Source: Kryptolebias marmoratus
Taxonomy: Eukaryota > Chordata > Actinopteri > Cyprinodontiformes > Rivulidae
Direction of reading: 5' to 3'
NCBI RefSeq assembly: GCF_001649575.2
Contig: NC_051449.1
Span: 14,854,917 to 14,918,916, forward strand
DNA length: 64,000 nucleotides
Both the position numbers and the translations under genes were made by a program. The notes beneath the pieces were generated by a model, which searched no databases, was not told the origin of the DNA, and saw only the letters and a list, made by a program, of their open reading frames with translations. Positions 51,701-62,896 of the stretch are shown piece by piece; position 1 is the stretch's first letter, and the number at the start of each line of letters is the position of its first letter.

Positions 51701-53639
51701 AAAATCCGCATTTGATGAAATAAATAAGATTAGAATCAGTACCGAATCACCTTTCCAGATAATTTCTAGAAGAAGCAATGAGTGAGTTAGAACATGCAGA
51801 GTATTTAGATCTAAGTCATATTTCTGTATTTTCATGCCTTCACCACACTACAATATTGTGATGGAGAAAACTTAACATGCTGCAGTTAAAGACAGATATT
51901 CAAATATACAAAACACAAGCTAATTGAGAAAATGTTTTCATCAATTTTACAGCTCATAGAAGAAATAAAGGTTTTAGCTCATGCTCACACACTGCTAAAG
52001 GGGCTGACTTCAGAAACATCAAAAAACAGATAGAGGCAAGCATGCATCCTTAATTTAATTTTTGAAAAAAAGAAATACTTTAGGTAAATCTGAGGTATTC
52101 TCTGCATTTTGAAGGAGTATAAAATGTAATGAATGTTTTGAATGTCTGCAAACATTGTACAAGGAGATGTAATTTATGTGTGACTCATTTATTCAAGTTG
52201 TGCTCTACAACAAATACTAATTTGAATGGAAAAGCTGGAATATAACTCACAGACAAAATGAGAATACTTTATTAAACTGAATAAGGTAAAGAGCAATACT
52301 GCATTGACTAAAAGCTGATCTGTTCACTGCAGATTTTCTGTAACCATCAACAAACAAACAAAAAATCAAAACCACAAAAACTAAATTCATGTTGTTTTAT
52401 TTTGTATTTTTTTAGATGAAAATTGATTAAAAACAACTAAAGAGAATCTCTTAAGGCTTACGTGTCACAACATAGCATGGACACCTGAGAACAAAAACAC
52501 TGCCTTCAGTAAATGTAGAGCAGTTTTTTCAGAATCACAGGAAGACATAAAACTTTTCAGAATTAGTTACATTGAGAGGTTTTAGTGTTGAGCTGCTTGA
52601 AAGGTATTTAGAAATTTGTTGTCCTCTTGCTGCAGCATCTGCTTTTCAATTAATGATCTTGTTTTAAATAATTTGGCTTTATTACCAGTGACCACAGCAG
52701 AGGAGCATATCTGCTCATTTAAGAGTCACAGAAAAAGTAGTGAGAAAAGATGCAACCCTTAGATTGATTTTCACTTTGTTAGATTTCTAATTAAAGCTCA
52801 GTGGCTTCAAACACACAGATAATGGCGCATAGTTGTTATCGAACTAATGGGATGGAAACTGTGCTGGAATAACCACAATTCTCAGAGGACATTACTTGTA
52901 AATTAAGAATGTTAAATTTTACTGTATAAAGAGTGCCAGAGAGAGAAATTCAACAATATATATCAGAGATGCCACGCACTAAGTCTTATCCATTTGAGCA
53001 GTTAAAAAAACAAGAAAAAAACATTTTCTTTTAATGACCACTCACTGATGTAGAATTTATTAATAGTTGTTAATTTTCTGGATCATAACGAACGTATTTG
53101 GATCATCTTTAAATCACACTAGATGAAATTTTTAATGTGATTATCTCAGTTTCAGAATTTGAGTGGCTACTTGATTGGACAGGCACAACAGTCTGCCTTT
53201 AGGTACAATATAACAAGGATATTTGTGTCCTAATGATGCACCACATGCCACTGAAATGCCTAACACTGGTTAGGATAATTGGATATCAAATTTTGTCACA
53301 ATAAAACTTGGCTGATATTGTAAAGTGTCGGTCATAAAAGTGTTTCTTAAAAGAATCCTCTCTTGCCTGACGGAGAAAATGGATGGATTTTGCATGTTTT
53401 TTACATGTGATCAAATGTAGAAAACTGTGTGACCACGTATGATTACATGAGCTTGTTGAAAATGTTTAAAGCTGCATGTTTTCTACATGCAGAACGTGTT
53501 TCAGAAGTTTCACATGTTAATTTAACAGATGTTCGCAGCTGAAGTTTATAATTTTTGTTCCAAAACATGTTTTTCATGTGTTTCACACAACACATGTTAA
53601 TTAATGCCCACCGCTGAAAAGTAAAAAGCAGGCAATAAT

Positions 53640-54090
53640 GTGTGTGTCTGTTTGTTGTTTTAGCAAAATATCTGATGAACCAGTGGATGGATTTTATTGA
53701 AACTCTCGAAAAGCAATCACTAAATATTCATTTACAACTCATTGATCTTTGGAGTCAACCCTATGGAAGACGGCTGCCACAGCTATTGACCTTAACAAAC
53801 ACAAAAATGTCTGTTAGTTTCACAGATATTTGCACAAAATTTAATGCGGTGGTAGCTGAGAGTCATTGTCAACACATACTCCCACTGCTAACAGATTTTG
53901 CGAGATCTTGCAATATTGCTTGAGATTGCACATACTGTATGATTTTGTCATATGTTTTGTGTTTTTTTTCTCAAAATATGACCAAAACGGCTTTAACTCA
54001 TTCCTCAACATGAGAGGATCTTAGTTTTAAACTCTGGTATGAAAGTTATAATGCATTCCTTCATGAATTGCTAGGCCTTTAATTCATGTT
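53640..54090 (-). repeat. Unclassified interspersed repeat (family R), copy 6
   Basis: A near-full unit on the minus strand, matching copy 2 block for block in reverse complement: the CAGTGGATGGATTTTATTG end first, then TTGGAGTCAACC, GGTGGTAGCTGAGAGTC, TTGCGAGATCTTGCAATATT and ACCAAAACGGCTTTAACTC, finishing near GAATTGCTAGGCCTTTAATT. The open frame on the plus strand here is a repeat translation, not a gene. Confidence 0.75.
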
Positions 54091-54949
54091 TGTACATGTG
54101 AGGTTTCTGTGGTATTTCTGTAAGTGCAGCTGGATGTGTAAATAAGGAGCTGTTTAATAACAAGTTTGCAAACTCAGCTAAAAAATATTGTAACTGAATG
54201 CTGTGTACATCTTATTTCTGCTGCCATAAAACATAAGCTACTGCAGCTTTGACCATTACAATTCTGCAAAAGAGCCTGCAAATTGAATGTATGGGAAAGT
54301 TTTCTGTCTCTTCCATCTGCTAAGCTTAACATTAACCATAATACACGCAGACAAGCACATTCTTATTGCATATTCACATCATGCTGTGATCATTAGTTTC
54401 CCACTGTGTGCATCCATGTCAGGCTCTAATTATGACTTAGGTTTAATAGATGCATGCACTGCTTCACTGAACCACAACACCACAATATTCACATTACACA
54501 TGTACACAACAGGAGCTGGTTATTATTTGTCCTGTAACGATTGAAGACTGAGACTGACAGCTGAGCTCTTTGCATGTTTAATTCCATTATTGTCAATAAG
54601 TCATAAATCTGTCCTGTTTACACAAACAAAATTTCAGTTTCACTTTAAACCTTGTAGAAACTCCCTCACTCTGTCAAATTTATAGTAATCAAAATGTATG
54701 TACAGATGATGTATCAGACAGGAAGTCAAAATTCTTCTCTGTGGAGGCCATCATCTGTTTTTTTCCTCTTCCTCATGCTGTATTTCCCTCATGTTGTTCA
54801 AGATCTGTGAGCATTTCTAATGAGAAGAAGGAAAGTGACAAAACAGGATGTGCCCGTACGGGTTCTCCTAAAAAAAACTCAGAGCATGTTTGCAATGGTT
54901 GTTAAAAGTTGTGCAGCGCAGCTGTATTCGTCACCCTTCGTGTGCCTTT

Positions 54950-54990
54950 AATGAACACCTCATTAGTTGGAAACCTCATTAGCTGTCTAA
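54950..54990 (+). promoter_or_regulatory. Duplicated ACCTCATTAG motif upstream of exon H
   Basis: The ten-base motif occurs at 54957-54966 and again at 54973-54982, a 16-base period, inside a non-repetitive stretch about 360 bases before exon H. It could be a paired homeodomain-type site or an intronic splicing element; no proof. Confidence 0.25.
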
Positions 54991-55343
54991 CGACATGAAG
55001 CAGATGATCCAGGAAGGAAGAAGAAGAGAGGGCTTTGTTGCGCGTCAGTTATTAAAGGTAGACAGGCGGACAGCGTTGATGCACTTTCAGGTTTTACTAC
55101 TTACAGGTGTGCAGTAAATCATCATCTTCATAGCCGCAACAACCTCTCAAAAAAAAAAGAAGAAGAAACCCACTCCTAATCTAAATGACACCCCTTTAAA
55201 TAAAAGCATATTGCCTGAGGAAATATTTTTAACACTGTCCTATTTTTACTCATTTTCCCGTCTTTTTTTTAATGCATAATAAATGGACGAGTGACAGAAC
55301 GTACTGTAGCTTAATATTATGATTTTCTCCCTGTGCTTTGCAG

Positions 55344-55506
55344 ATTTGTGACAAGGAATGGCACTACTATGTGATCAACGTGGAGTTTCCTGCAGTGACG
55401 CTCTTTGTGGACGGTGTGACCTATGAGCCCTATCTGGTGACAGATGATTGGCCGATCCATTCCTCAAAGATTGATACGCAGCTGACTGTGGGTGCCTGCT
55501 GGCAAG
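55344..55506 (+). CDS. clstn2: clstn2 exon H (probable exon 10): LamG-like domain
   Basis: Acceptor tgtgctttgcag, donor gtcagt. Reads ICDKEWHYYVINVEFPAVTL, FVDGVTYEPYLVTDDWPIHS, SKIDTQLTVGACWQ, and leaves one G. EWHYYVINVEFP...LFVDG is the classic LamG/ConA strand-turn-strand (W-H-x-Y-x-x-x-V...L-x-V-D-G), and QLTVGACWQG closes it. It fits CLSTN2: IC DKEWHYYVINVEFP rather than the VCDEEWHHYVLNVEFP recalled for CLSTN1. Length is 163 bp, phase 0 to phase 1. The exon is isolated, with 13.3 kb of intron before it and 6.8 kb after. Confidence 0.96.
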
Positions 55507-56849
55507 GTCAGTGTATGAGCGAGTGCAGGTTTATTTCTCTGAAAGAAGACGTATGTTTTAAACAAGCTGAAATCAGACAGACAGCTGCAGCTACACGGTG
55601 TTGTAGGTATTGTTGACAGCTGTTCTCTGATCTGATGGTTTTATATGCAGCAGCACGCAGATATTTTCATATGAATCCATTTTTCTGCATCCTCCCTAAA
55701 CATGGTGGCAGTACATTGTATGGATGGTAAACAGAAAAATTGCACCGATAATCAGTTACAGCAGCCATGAGATGCTGAAAATTACATTTAAATCACAAAC
55801 GGAGAGGCAGAGTGAGAAAGCAGGGGAGTCTCTGTTAAAATGAATAAAGGGATTAAGATTTCTTCCCTCAAGGCAGTGAGTGTTTCCCCTTTGAAGCAGA
55901 GTAGATATCAACAGGAAATTCTGCATGTCATTTCCAGCATCTGCAAACAAGAGCAAGTCGTTACTGCAGAGGAATAAATGCTGCTGTGTTTATTACTTGA
56001 ATAATTTCTTAAAAGTGCTTCACGGGACAGACTGACGCAGTGGAGATCCGTTCAGCAGCTTGCCTAAATCACAGTCATAACACTCGTGAGCATCAGCTAA
56101 CGCTTTCGATCCTGATGGCATTTCGGTTGGTGCTCAAATTTTCTTTCATTCTGTGCCTGATTGCAATTTTCTGTCTGTCGTCATCATTTCTTCTCCTTGC
56201 CTCATACAGCCTCCTCGTGCTGCCTCTTTCTATGAATCTCTGATTGGGAGAGAAAGCCCTGAAGGAAGGATTAGCAGGAGTGAATAGAGGACAAGTTTGC
56301 CAGCTATTACATCCCAATGAAGCCGCTTTAAGCTTCACTAAGCCGCAACTGATAACTTTGCAGGCCATTAGCGAACAAGATTGCCTTTCAGAGTCTCTCA
56401 TTTCTCCATCCTCTTTTCCTCACAATCAACAACATAACGATGAGACATGTGGAGTATAAACGGCATTCAGACTGTACTCTCACTGCCCTGAGAGCAAGAA
56501 GAAGTTGTCTGTTGTTGTCTTATAAGGTTAACAAGAAAAAGAGTTGAATGTTGTTTTAAGCTGTTTTCCCTAGCATTAAGGTTTTTATGGAGTTTGAATA
56601 GCAAATGGTGTTTGTCATTTCATTTTATTTGTTCAAAATGGCAGTGAGTGGGAAATTGTTAGGATGCTTTCATGGTGTTCACATAATTAAGTAAAGAAGA
56701 CATAAATACAGCATGGGAGGGATTTCTGGTAAGAATCAAATGCATTAGAAAAAAAAGCACAATGTACTGCCCTTTAATATAATGTATCACAGTTATAAGA
56801 AAAAAAAGGCAGTCAGTGAAGTGCTGCAAGCAACACTTCATTTTCATTT

Positions 56850-57260
56850 ATTTCAGTTCAGTTAATTTACACAACACCTCAGTTCTGTTCAAATCTGGTT
56901 AAACAGAAATTCAATCTGATTATAATCTAATCCTGTACAGGCAACTTCAGTAAAACATTAAATGTCTGTTCATAAAATGGTGTCCTGCTAAGAAAACCAA
57001 TAGATTGCATTTAATCTTCACTTTGATTCAGTCTCCTGTCCTCAGCTTTTCAGAACTCATGCTGCAGCATTTTGGATCAGCTGGAGAAAATTTGGGTCAA
57101 TCTGACAATAAAGAATTACTGTAGTCCAGTCTAGAGGTAAAAAAATGCATGAACTAGTTTTCATGAATCACTATGAGATATGATGTGCCTTATTTTGGCA
57201 ATATTGTGCAGGTGAAAGAATGAGGTCCCAGACATTTACCTTAATACCCCCGTCACACAT
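56850..57260. repeat. Dispersed teleost repeat
   Basis: Contains GCTGCAGCATTTTGGATCAG, AATAAAGAATTACTGTAGTC and CCAGTCTAGAGGTAAAAAAA, then ATGCATGAACTAGTTTTCAT. These are familiar blocks of a very common fish interspersed repeat, probably LINE-derived non-coding tail. It starts near TTCAGTTCAGTTAATTTACA. Class not assigned with confidence. Confidence 0.5.
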
Positions 57261-57589
57261 TTGCATATCTGACATTCACTTCTACAAAATATTGAGATAT
57301 GTGGCTGTAAGAAAATAACACAAAGTACTATGTATGTACCTGATACTACAGCACCAGTACCATGATCTCCAGGATGATCTTGAGTATGACATACAGACAT
57401 ACATACATATGTACATACAGACCTGTATAACTTTGTTGGTCCCTTTCCAGGTCTTTAAAACAATGCTTCATTTCTCATAAAAAGTGCTTCAGTTAAAAGC
57501 AATTGTCTAATTATAGCTACAAGCCTTTAGTATGTGATGGAGTAAACAAAACAAACTGTAAAAAGAAATGATTTGTTGTTTATTTTATA

Positions 57590-58250
57590 AAGATATTCTA
57601 AAACAGCATTGAAAGATTTGTTGGTACTCTCAAAGAGGTTATTCATATTTGCATTATAGTCACGTTTCAAACCTTAATTAATATCACAGGTGCCTTCAAG
57701 TTTTTCGTCAGCCACAGACCAGGTAGTTCTGGGTAGCTTGGTATCATTGTATGCCTCACATTAAACACGGAGCAGAGAAATCAAAGGTGAGAGCTGTCTG
57801 AGGTGCTCAAAAAGAAGATTATAGATATTCATGTTAAAGGTAAAGGCTACAAGACCATCTCCAAGCAGCTTCATGTTCCTGTCAGCACAGCTGCCAATAT
57901 TATTATAAAGTAGAAGCTTCATGGGACTGAAGCAAAACTCCCAGGACACAGACACAAGAAGAAGAGCAGCCCCAGTTTGATCAGACCAATACTACAGATG
58001 GCTGAAAAAGAGCCAGGGAACCATTCAAAACCATTCCAGCTAAACTCTAAGTCACTTTCTGATTGTACTGTTCGTTGCATTTTGAATCATAATGGGCTCC
58101 ATGGACGAAGATCCAGGAGGGCTCCAATATTAACAGAAAAACACAAAAAAGACAGACAGGAACTCATTAAAACACATGTTGACAAGCCCCGAAGTGTCTG
58201 GGAGTGAGTCAAAACTGGAGCTTTTGGGCCAGTTACATCAGTTGTGTTTT
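57590..58250 (+). pseudogene. Decayed Tc1-like transposon, 5' half
   Basis: Codes for the DNA-binding half of a Tc1 transposase. At about 57790-57890 are LSEVLKKKIIDIHVKGKGYK and TISKQLHVPVST (first helix-turn-helix), and at 58091-58126 NGLHGRRSRRAP, then HVDKPRSVWE. The reading frame shifts at the W-S-D-E-S position, where only S-E-S-K-L-E-L remains, so the first catalytic Asp codon is gone. Nothing recognisable as the remaining catalytic domain follows; the element is 3'-truncated. Confidence 0.8.
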
Positions 58251-60599
58251 ATTATTATTAATATTGTGGAAGGGTACCAAGAAATTTCTCCACATATATG
58301 TTTTTATAACAGCGTTAGATGCCAGTATGATGCTATACAAAATAACTTTACTGATAAACAGTTAAGGTGCTCAGGTGCAAACATGAAAAAATTATTTATC
58401 TTACAAGACTGTGAGGATTATTTAGTGACAATATGAGTAGTGTTATTATTTCATAAACCAAATATTCAACATGCTCACAAACTTCACTTTTTAGGTTATT
58501 AAATTTGAAAAACATTGATCCATCATTGCTGCAGATTTTGAACATCATGACTCTTTCTATTTGGATAAAATTTTTTCTCACTATTATAAGAGGATAAATT
58601 GTTGTAATGTTGCAGAAAATGTGCTATTTTTCGTTTTAGTATGTTTAGATTTCGTGTTCACAGTAACCATTAAGTTTAAACCACAAATCTTTAATCAGTG
58701 CAGTGAATGTTTGAACCAGATAAAATTCAATTTCCTTAAGGCGTTCCTAAAGTGTTGCTTCCACATAAAGTGCCTGACATGAGGTCAGAGTGCCCTTTGA
58801 CCTGTGCACCAAAATCTAAGCAGGTCATCCTAGAGTTTAAATAAAAGCTTGTAAAAAATTTAAAGAAATTCTCTTGAGGCATTTATGAACAAATAGCAGA
58901 CAAACAACCCAGCAATCAGCACCAGTACTTTTAAATCATTATTGAAGGTAATTCAAACCTCATTTTGATTTGTCATAAAAAAAAAACATTGACGAAACTA
59001 AGATTCAGCAGATATTGATGTTAGTCAGAACTGCCTGTTTTGCAAGAAACAGTTCAATAAAAACATAAATAAGACTGTCCCAAGCTGCTGGTCATTTGTT
59101 GAAAGTCTCAAACTGTTAAAATATTTATACTTGTTGATTTAACACAGTAATTTATTTTAAAAGAAATCTGTCACACTGAATGTCTCAGTTAGAGCATGTG
59201 TGTTTGTATGTGTGTGGAAGTGTTAATGAATCTTTGAGAAAGTGAAATAACAAAATTTTAATTCCATTTTCTAAAAATGAAAGCGAAGGAAAATGACAAA
59301 GTTTTTAGCTACAGAAATTAAACAGCATCATTTACAGGGCAAATATACAGTCTTTATACAACACGTGCTTCAAAGGTTTTGCTAATTTAAACCTGAAGAG
59401 AGCCTTTTTTAGTTACTTAAAATTAAAATAAATTATTAAAATAACCTGAGACTCACTGATTTGTTTGAGCATAGAAATGGCCAACTCAATATTTTAATTG
59501 TTGGCTGAATACATAGCATGTTTTCAAAACATGCTACTTACCATAGAAAGTCTGAGTTTCTGCTTTAATGTTTCAGTTTGGCTTTAGATGGATCTGTAAA
59601 AGCATAAGTGCATGTCTAGACAAGTTGATCTTGTATTTATTAAGACACAAAGATTGTCTTAATGAAAACCTTTCAGCGATGTACTGTGTGAGAGAGAGAG
59701 GGCAAAGAAAGAGCAAACTAATGGTAAATAGTTCTACTTGGTGAAGAGAAAGAGAGATAATGGGGAAGAAAATTAGAAGGTTTTCTACTCATTATTTCTA
59801 ATTTACAGTGCTCGCCTTGTTTCATGTGGGTGAACGAAAGACAAACACAAAGGGAGAATAACAAAAATCTACTTCAGATAAGGATTGTCTCATAATTTCT
59901 GGCTGCAGATCAAGGTTTTGCAAAAAAAATAAAAAATTCCAAAGTGGACTGAAATAAGAACTGATATATTTGATTATCAACACAATTCTAACAACACAAA
60001 TAGTGTGTAAATGATTAATAAAGGTAATTTTAATTCTTATATTAGTTTTAGTATTTTTGAATCACAGTCCTTACTTTAGCATGTGCAAACAACAGCTTAA
60101 TATACTGTGAATTAATTTGTAAAAAAATGTTTTTGTAGTATGCCAGAATACAAATATAGCCTGAGTGTGTGTACAGTTTAATGTGTGTTGGTACTACCTG
60201 GCCCAGTAATAAACACAGTATACTCAAATTTAACTAAAAAGCATCCGATTGAAAAATAGAAAATAATTTATCAGTTGATAAGTTATTTAACCAAAACTGA
60301 TTGGGTGAGTGGCTTCTTATTGCTTAAACAATTATCTCAAAAGACTTGTTTGGAGAAAATTTTACTTTGATTCAGAAGAAATGAATCATTGGTTTGAATC
60401 AATTAAATAAGCTGACATAGATTGCTAAAACTCAACACTGGGTTTGAAACTGTTCAACACCATATTAGAAAACCTGAAGAACGGAGGCGAAACGTCCTTT
60501 TGCATCAAGGAAACATGGTCTGAAAATAAAAATCAAGATCAGAAAATCAAGACTAGGTTAAAACCAACAAAAAACAGCAACTCTCAGAACTTAGTTGCA

Positions 60600-61020
60600 A
60601 CATTTTCACATCACAGTCCTGATGGAACTTAAAGTTTGGCTGTAAGCAGCTTAAAAAGACCCTGATAAAAAAGATGCTTCAAACTGCGATGAAGTCTTAA
60701 GACTGGAAGCAACAGAAACAGGCTGTTTGGTCTGAATGTTCAGAAAGAACAGGACATTATTCTCACACACACAGATTGGCCACTTCACAGTTCAGACTTC
60801 TCCCACATGAGGGATTTTTGTGCTGGAGAAGACTTTTCACATCAGTCCAGACTCTCCTATCAATAATACAACATCTTGGTGATAAAGTCTAAAATTTGTT
60901 GCTGCATAGGCTCTAAAAAGGAAATCTATAAAATGTTTTCTTTGGCATGGAAGCAACGTGTGATTAAACCTAAAGGGTGTCCAAGTATATATAAGAATGT
61001 GCATGTTTTGTTCAGACACA
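60600..61020 (+). pseudogene. Probable Tc1-like transposon remnant, 3' half
   Basis: The plus-strand translation gives DWKQQKQAVWSECSE near 60700 (like W-x-x-V-x-W-S-D-E-S). It then gives WPLHSSDFSHMRDF near 60777 (like W-P-x-Q-S-P-D-L-N-P-M) and, about 63 residues later, RVIKPKGCPSIY (like the C-terminal V-I-x-A-K-G-G-x-T-x-Y). Order and spacing fit a Tc1 C-terminus. Similarity is weak and frames change. Confidence 0.4.
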
Positions 61021-62303
61021 ATTTACATTTTAAGAGGTTTTGAAAACATTTTTAGAGAGCTGTAGACAACAAAAGCATTGCGGACCCTCATTCTGCTGTT
61101 ACACTTGTTTGTTTTGGACCTGAGGCGAAGGTGACCCTGTAGTTGGTATATATGTAAAAACAAAAATCTGTTCTTGGTTTCGGAGAAGCTGTTCTTCAGC
61201 ATGCTGGAGGCTGAATTTCTGTGATAGCATCTACTCTTTCAGCTCTCCTTGTGTGCACTCTGACAGAGCTGAGAGAGAAAACACCTCCAGCTATGTGCAG
61301 GTTAGCTCGTTCATGAGAACGCGTCAAGGTTCTGTCTACAATTCCCAGGACTCGCCACAGAACAGTCTTACTCCAGGAGAAACCTGAGGTTGGATTAAAC
61401 AAGGGAGCAACTTTAAATAACAAAACTGTGGAGCTAATGTTTAATATGTGTTGAAGAAGTTATATTCTGCTGATAATGGGAGAGAAAACTAAATGAGAAT
61501 AAATGCATCATTGTGGTTCTTTTTCATATTAAATAGGTGAGCCATGGCTGCTTGGATCATGTTCAGTCATGATTCATCCTGTTTCATTTCTTATTTTATC
61601 AAGCATTGAGCAGTACAAACTGTTCTGCATGGGCAAAAAGTGCAAAAGAAGGAAATTCAAGACCTGCAAAAAAGATTTTGTCATAAATTTCATGTTGGAT
61701 TTTTAGAAGCTTTGCTTGTGTTTGCTAGTAAACAGTGTGTAGAGAAGTGACCATCAGCATTCAGTTTCATTTTACTTTATATAATTTGACTTATCTCTGA
61801 TTGTTGTAGTAGCCAAACACTTTAGGTGAAGCACGCCCTTATATCTGTCAAACTCATGAGTAAAATTTATTGTAAAGCTAAAGAGCTGAGACTATTATTG
61901 GACTCCACAAGTTCTGATATCCCGTGATCCCACCTCATCACTCTTCTGCTTCCTTTTTGACATGTATAATGTGATTTTGAGTTTTTCATGCAGAAAGTTT
62001 CTTGCTTTTTTGTCGTAGCTAACACATTTTTAGTTATTCTCTGTCGTATGTTAATTTAAACAGTGTTTTTAGCACTTTTAAGCAGTTTATTACCTCTTGC
62101 CTCTAAGTATGAAAACTAAACATTTATTAACAGATTGTTTTCATTTCATTTTTATTTGACTAAGCAACAAATAAAGTTTTATATTCTTACCTTTTAAATG
62201 CTTTTTAGCATCACTTCTTACTTTGCCTCTCCCTACCTCTCTTCTTGCCTCCTTTTTCCCTTTCTCCACTCTTCGCCCCCCTGTCTTGTCTATTTCCCAC
62301 TAG

Positions 62304-62470
62304 GCGGAGTGGTAGCAACCTCAAGGTTCACGCAGTATTTCCACGGCAGCCTTTCAGGTTTGACGATCCGACCGGGCCGCATTGAAACCCAGAAGGTTAT
62401 CTCCTGCTTGCAGGCCTGCAAAGAAGGCCTTGATATTAACTCCCTTGAAAGCCTGGCAAAGGACATAAAG
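62304..62470 (+). CDS. clstn2: clstn2 exon I (probable exon 11): end of LamG-like region
   Basis: A long C/T tract (from about 62222) leads to the acceptor cccactag; the donor is gtgcgt. The exon completes Gly and reads GVVATSRFTQYFHGSLSGLT, IRPGRIETQKVISCLQACKE, GLDINSLESLAKDIK. YFHGSLSGLTIRPG is the final strand pair of the LamG-like fold (F-x-G-x-L-x-x-L-x-x). VISCLQACKEGLDINSLESL is a near-exact CLSTN2 stretch as recalled. CLSTN1 carries a longer insert just before the homologous strand (after ACWQ), absent here as in CLSTN2. Length is 167 bp, phase 1 to phase 0; 277 bp to the next exon. Confidence 0.96.
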
Positions 62471-62720
62471 GTGCGTGAAAATATGAAGACACTGTTTCAA
62501 TTCACTACACACTTCAGCCTTTAATAGTAACTCTTATTACCTTGGCATTTAAGCAGTGAAGGTTGGTGTTTTTGTCTGAACATAGAATATTTTGTTACGC
62601 TTTTCTTTAATGGTACTGAGAAATTAAAAGGAATTCAGCAAAATTGTGAGGCAAGACTCACTTTGTGTCTTTGAGTTAGAGTATTTACACTCTAATGAGA
62701 AGTTTCTTTTCTGAATATGA

Positions 62721-62743
62721 TGTGTGTGTGTGTGTGTGTGTGT
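62721..62743 (+). promoter_or_regulatory. (TG)n tract at 3' splice site of exon J
   Basis: Eleven and a half TG units end four bases before the AG acceptor of exon J (TG run, then tccag). They occupy the place of the polypyrimidine tract. In the transcript this is a (UG)n element, the known binding sequence class of TDP-43 and CELF-type proteins. Function here is inferred from position only. Confidence 0.6.
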
Positions 62744-62747
62744 CCAG

Positions 62748-62896
62748 TTTCATTTTAACCCAGCTCAGTCTGTGCTGGTGGTGGAGGGAGAAGATGTGGA
62801 CAGCATCAACACAGCCATGACGAAAGTCTCCTACATCAACTCACGTCAGTTCCCCACACCGGGCCTCAGACGGCTACACATCACCGCCGCTGTACA
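62748..62896 (+). CDS. clstn2: clstn2 exon J (probable exon 12): post-LamG ectodomain
   Basis: Reads FHFNPAQSVLVVEGEDVDSI, NTAMTKVSYINSRQFPTPGL, RRLHITAAV, and leaves CA of a split Gln codon before gtgagt. This begins the conserved calsyntenin ectodomain segment between the LamG-like domain and the membrane; VSYINSRQFPT.G.RRL is shared with mammalian CLSTN2. Length is 149 bp, phase 0 to phase 2, so skipping it would shift the frame. Its acceptor is unusual: the bases before tccag are an unbroken (TG) repeat rather than a pyrimidine tract. No further exon is visible in the last 1.1 kb. Confidence 0.95.

Larger units (their letters stand above)
42070..55343 (+). other. clstn2: clstn2 intron G-H (13.3 kb)
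   Basis: Longest complete intron of the window. It begins gtgagg followed by GT-rich sequence (about 42088-42123). It contains an (AT) tract (45095-45114), a 7-base tandem repeat (45631-45662), two copies of the unclassified family (46490-46930 plus; 53640-54090 minus) and a decayed plus-strand LINE reverse-transcriptase piece (about 48010-48700). A 16-base-period duplicated motif lies near the 3' end (54957-54982). The stretches 42150-45090, 48750-53330 and 54100-54900 show nothing recognisable. Confidence 0.85.
55507..62303 (+). other. clstn2: clstn2 intron H-I (6.8 kb)
   Basis: Holds a comparatively GC-rich unexplained block (56030-56460), a dispersed fish repeat (56850-57260) and two Tc1-like remnants (57590-58250 and about 60600-61020). 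The acceptor end (62222-62303) is strongly pyrimidine-rich. The rest is AT-rich and featureless to me. Confidence 0.85.

Noticed and set aside
55507..55616. Read-through of exon H past its donor
   Set aside because: Similarity stops at CWQG, where gtcagt occurs, and resumes in phase at exon I; the following open codons are intronic.
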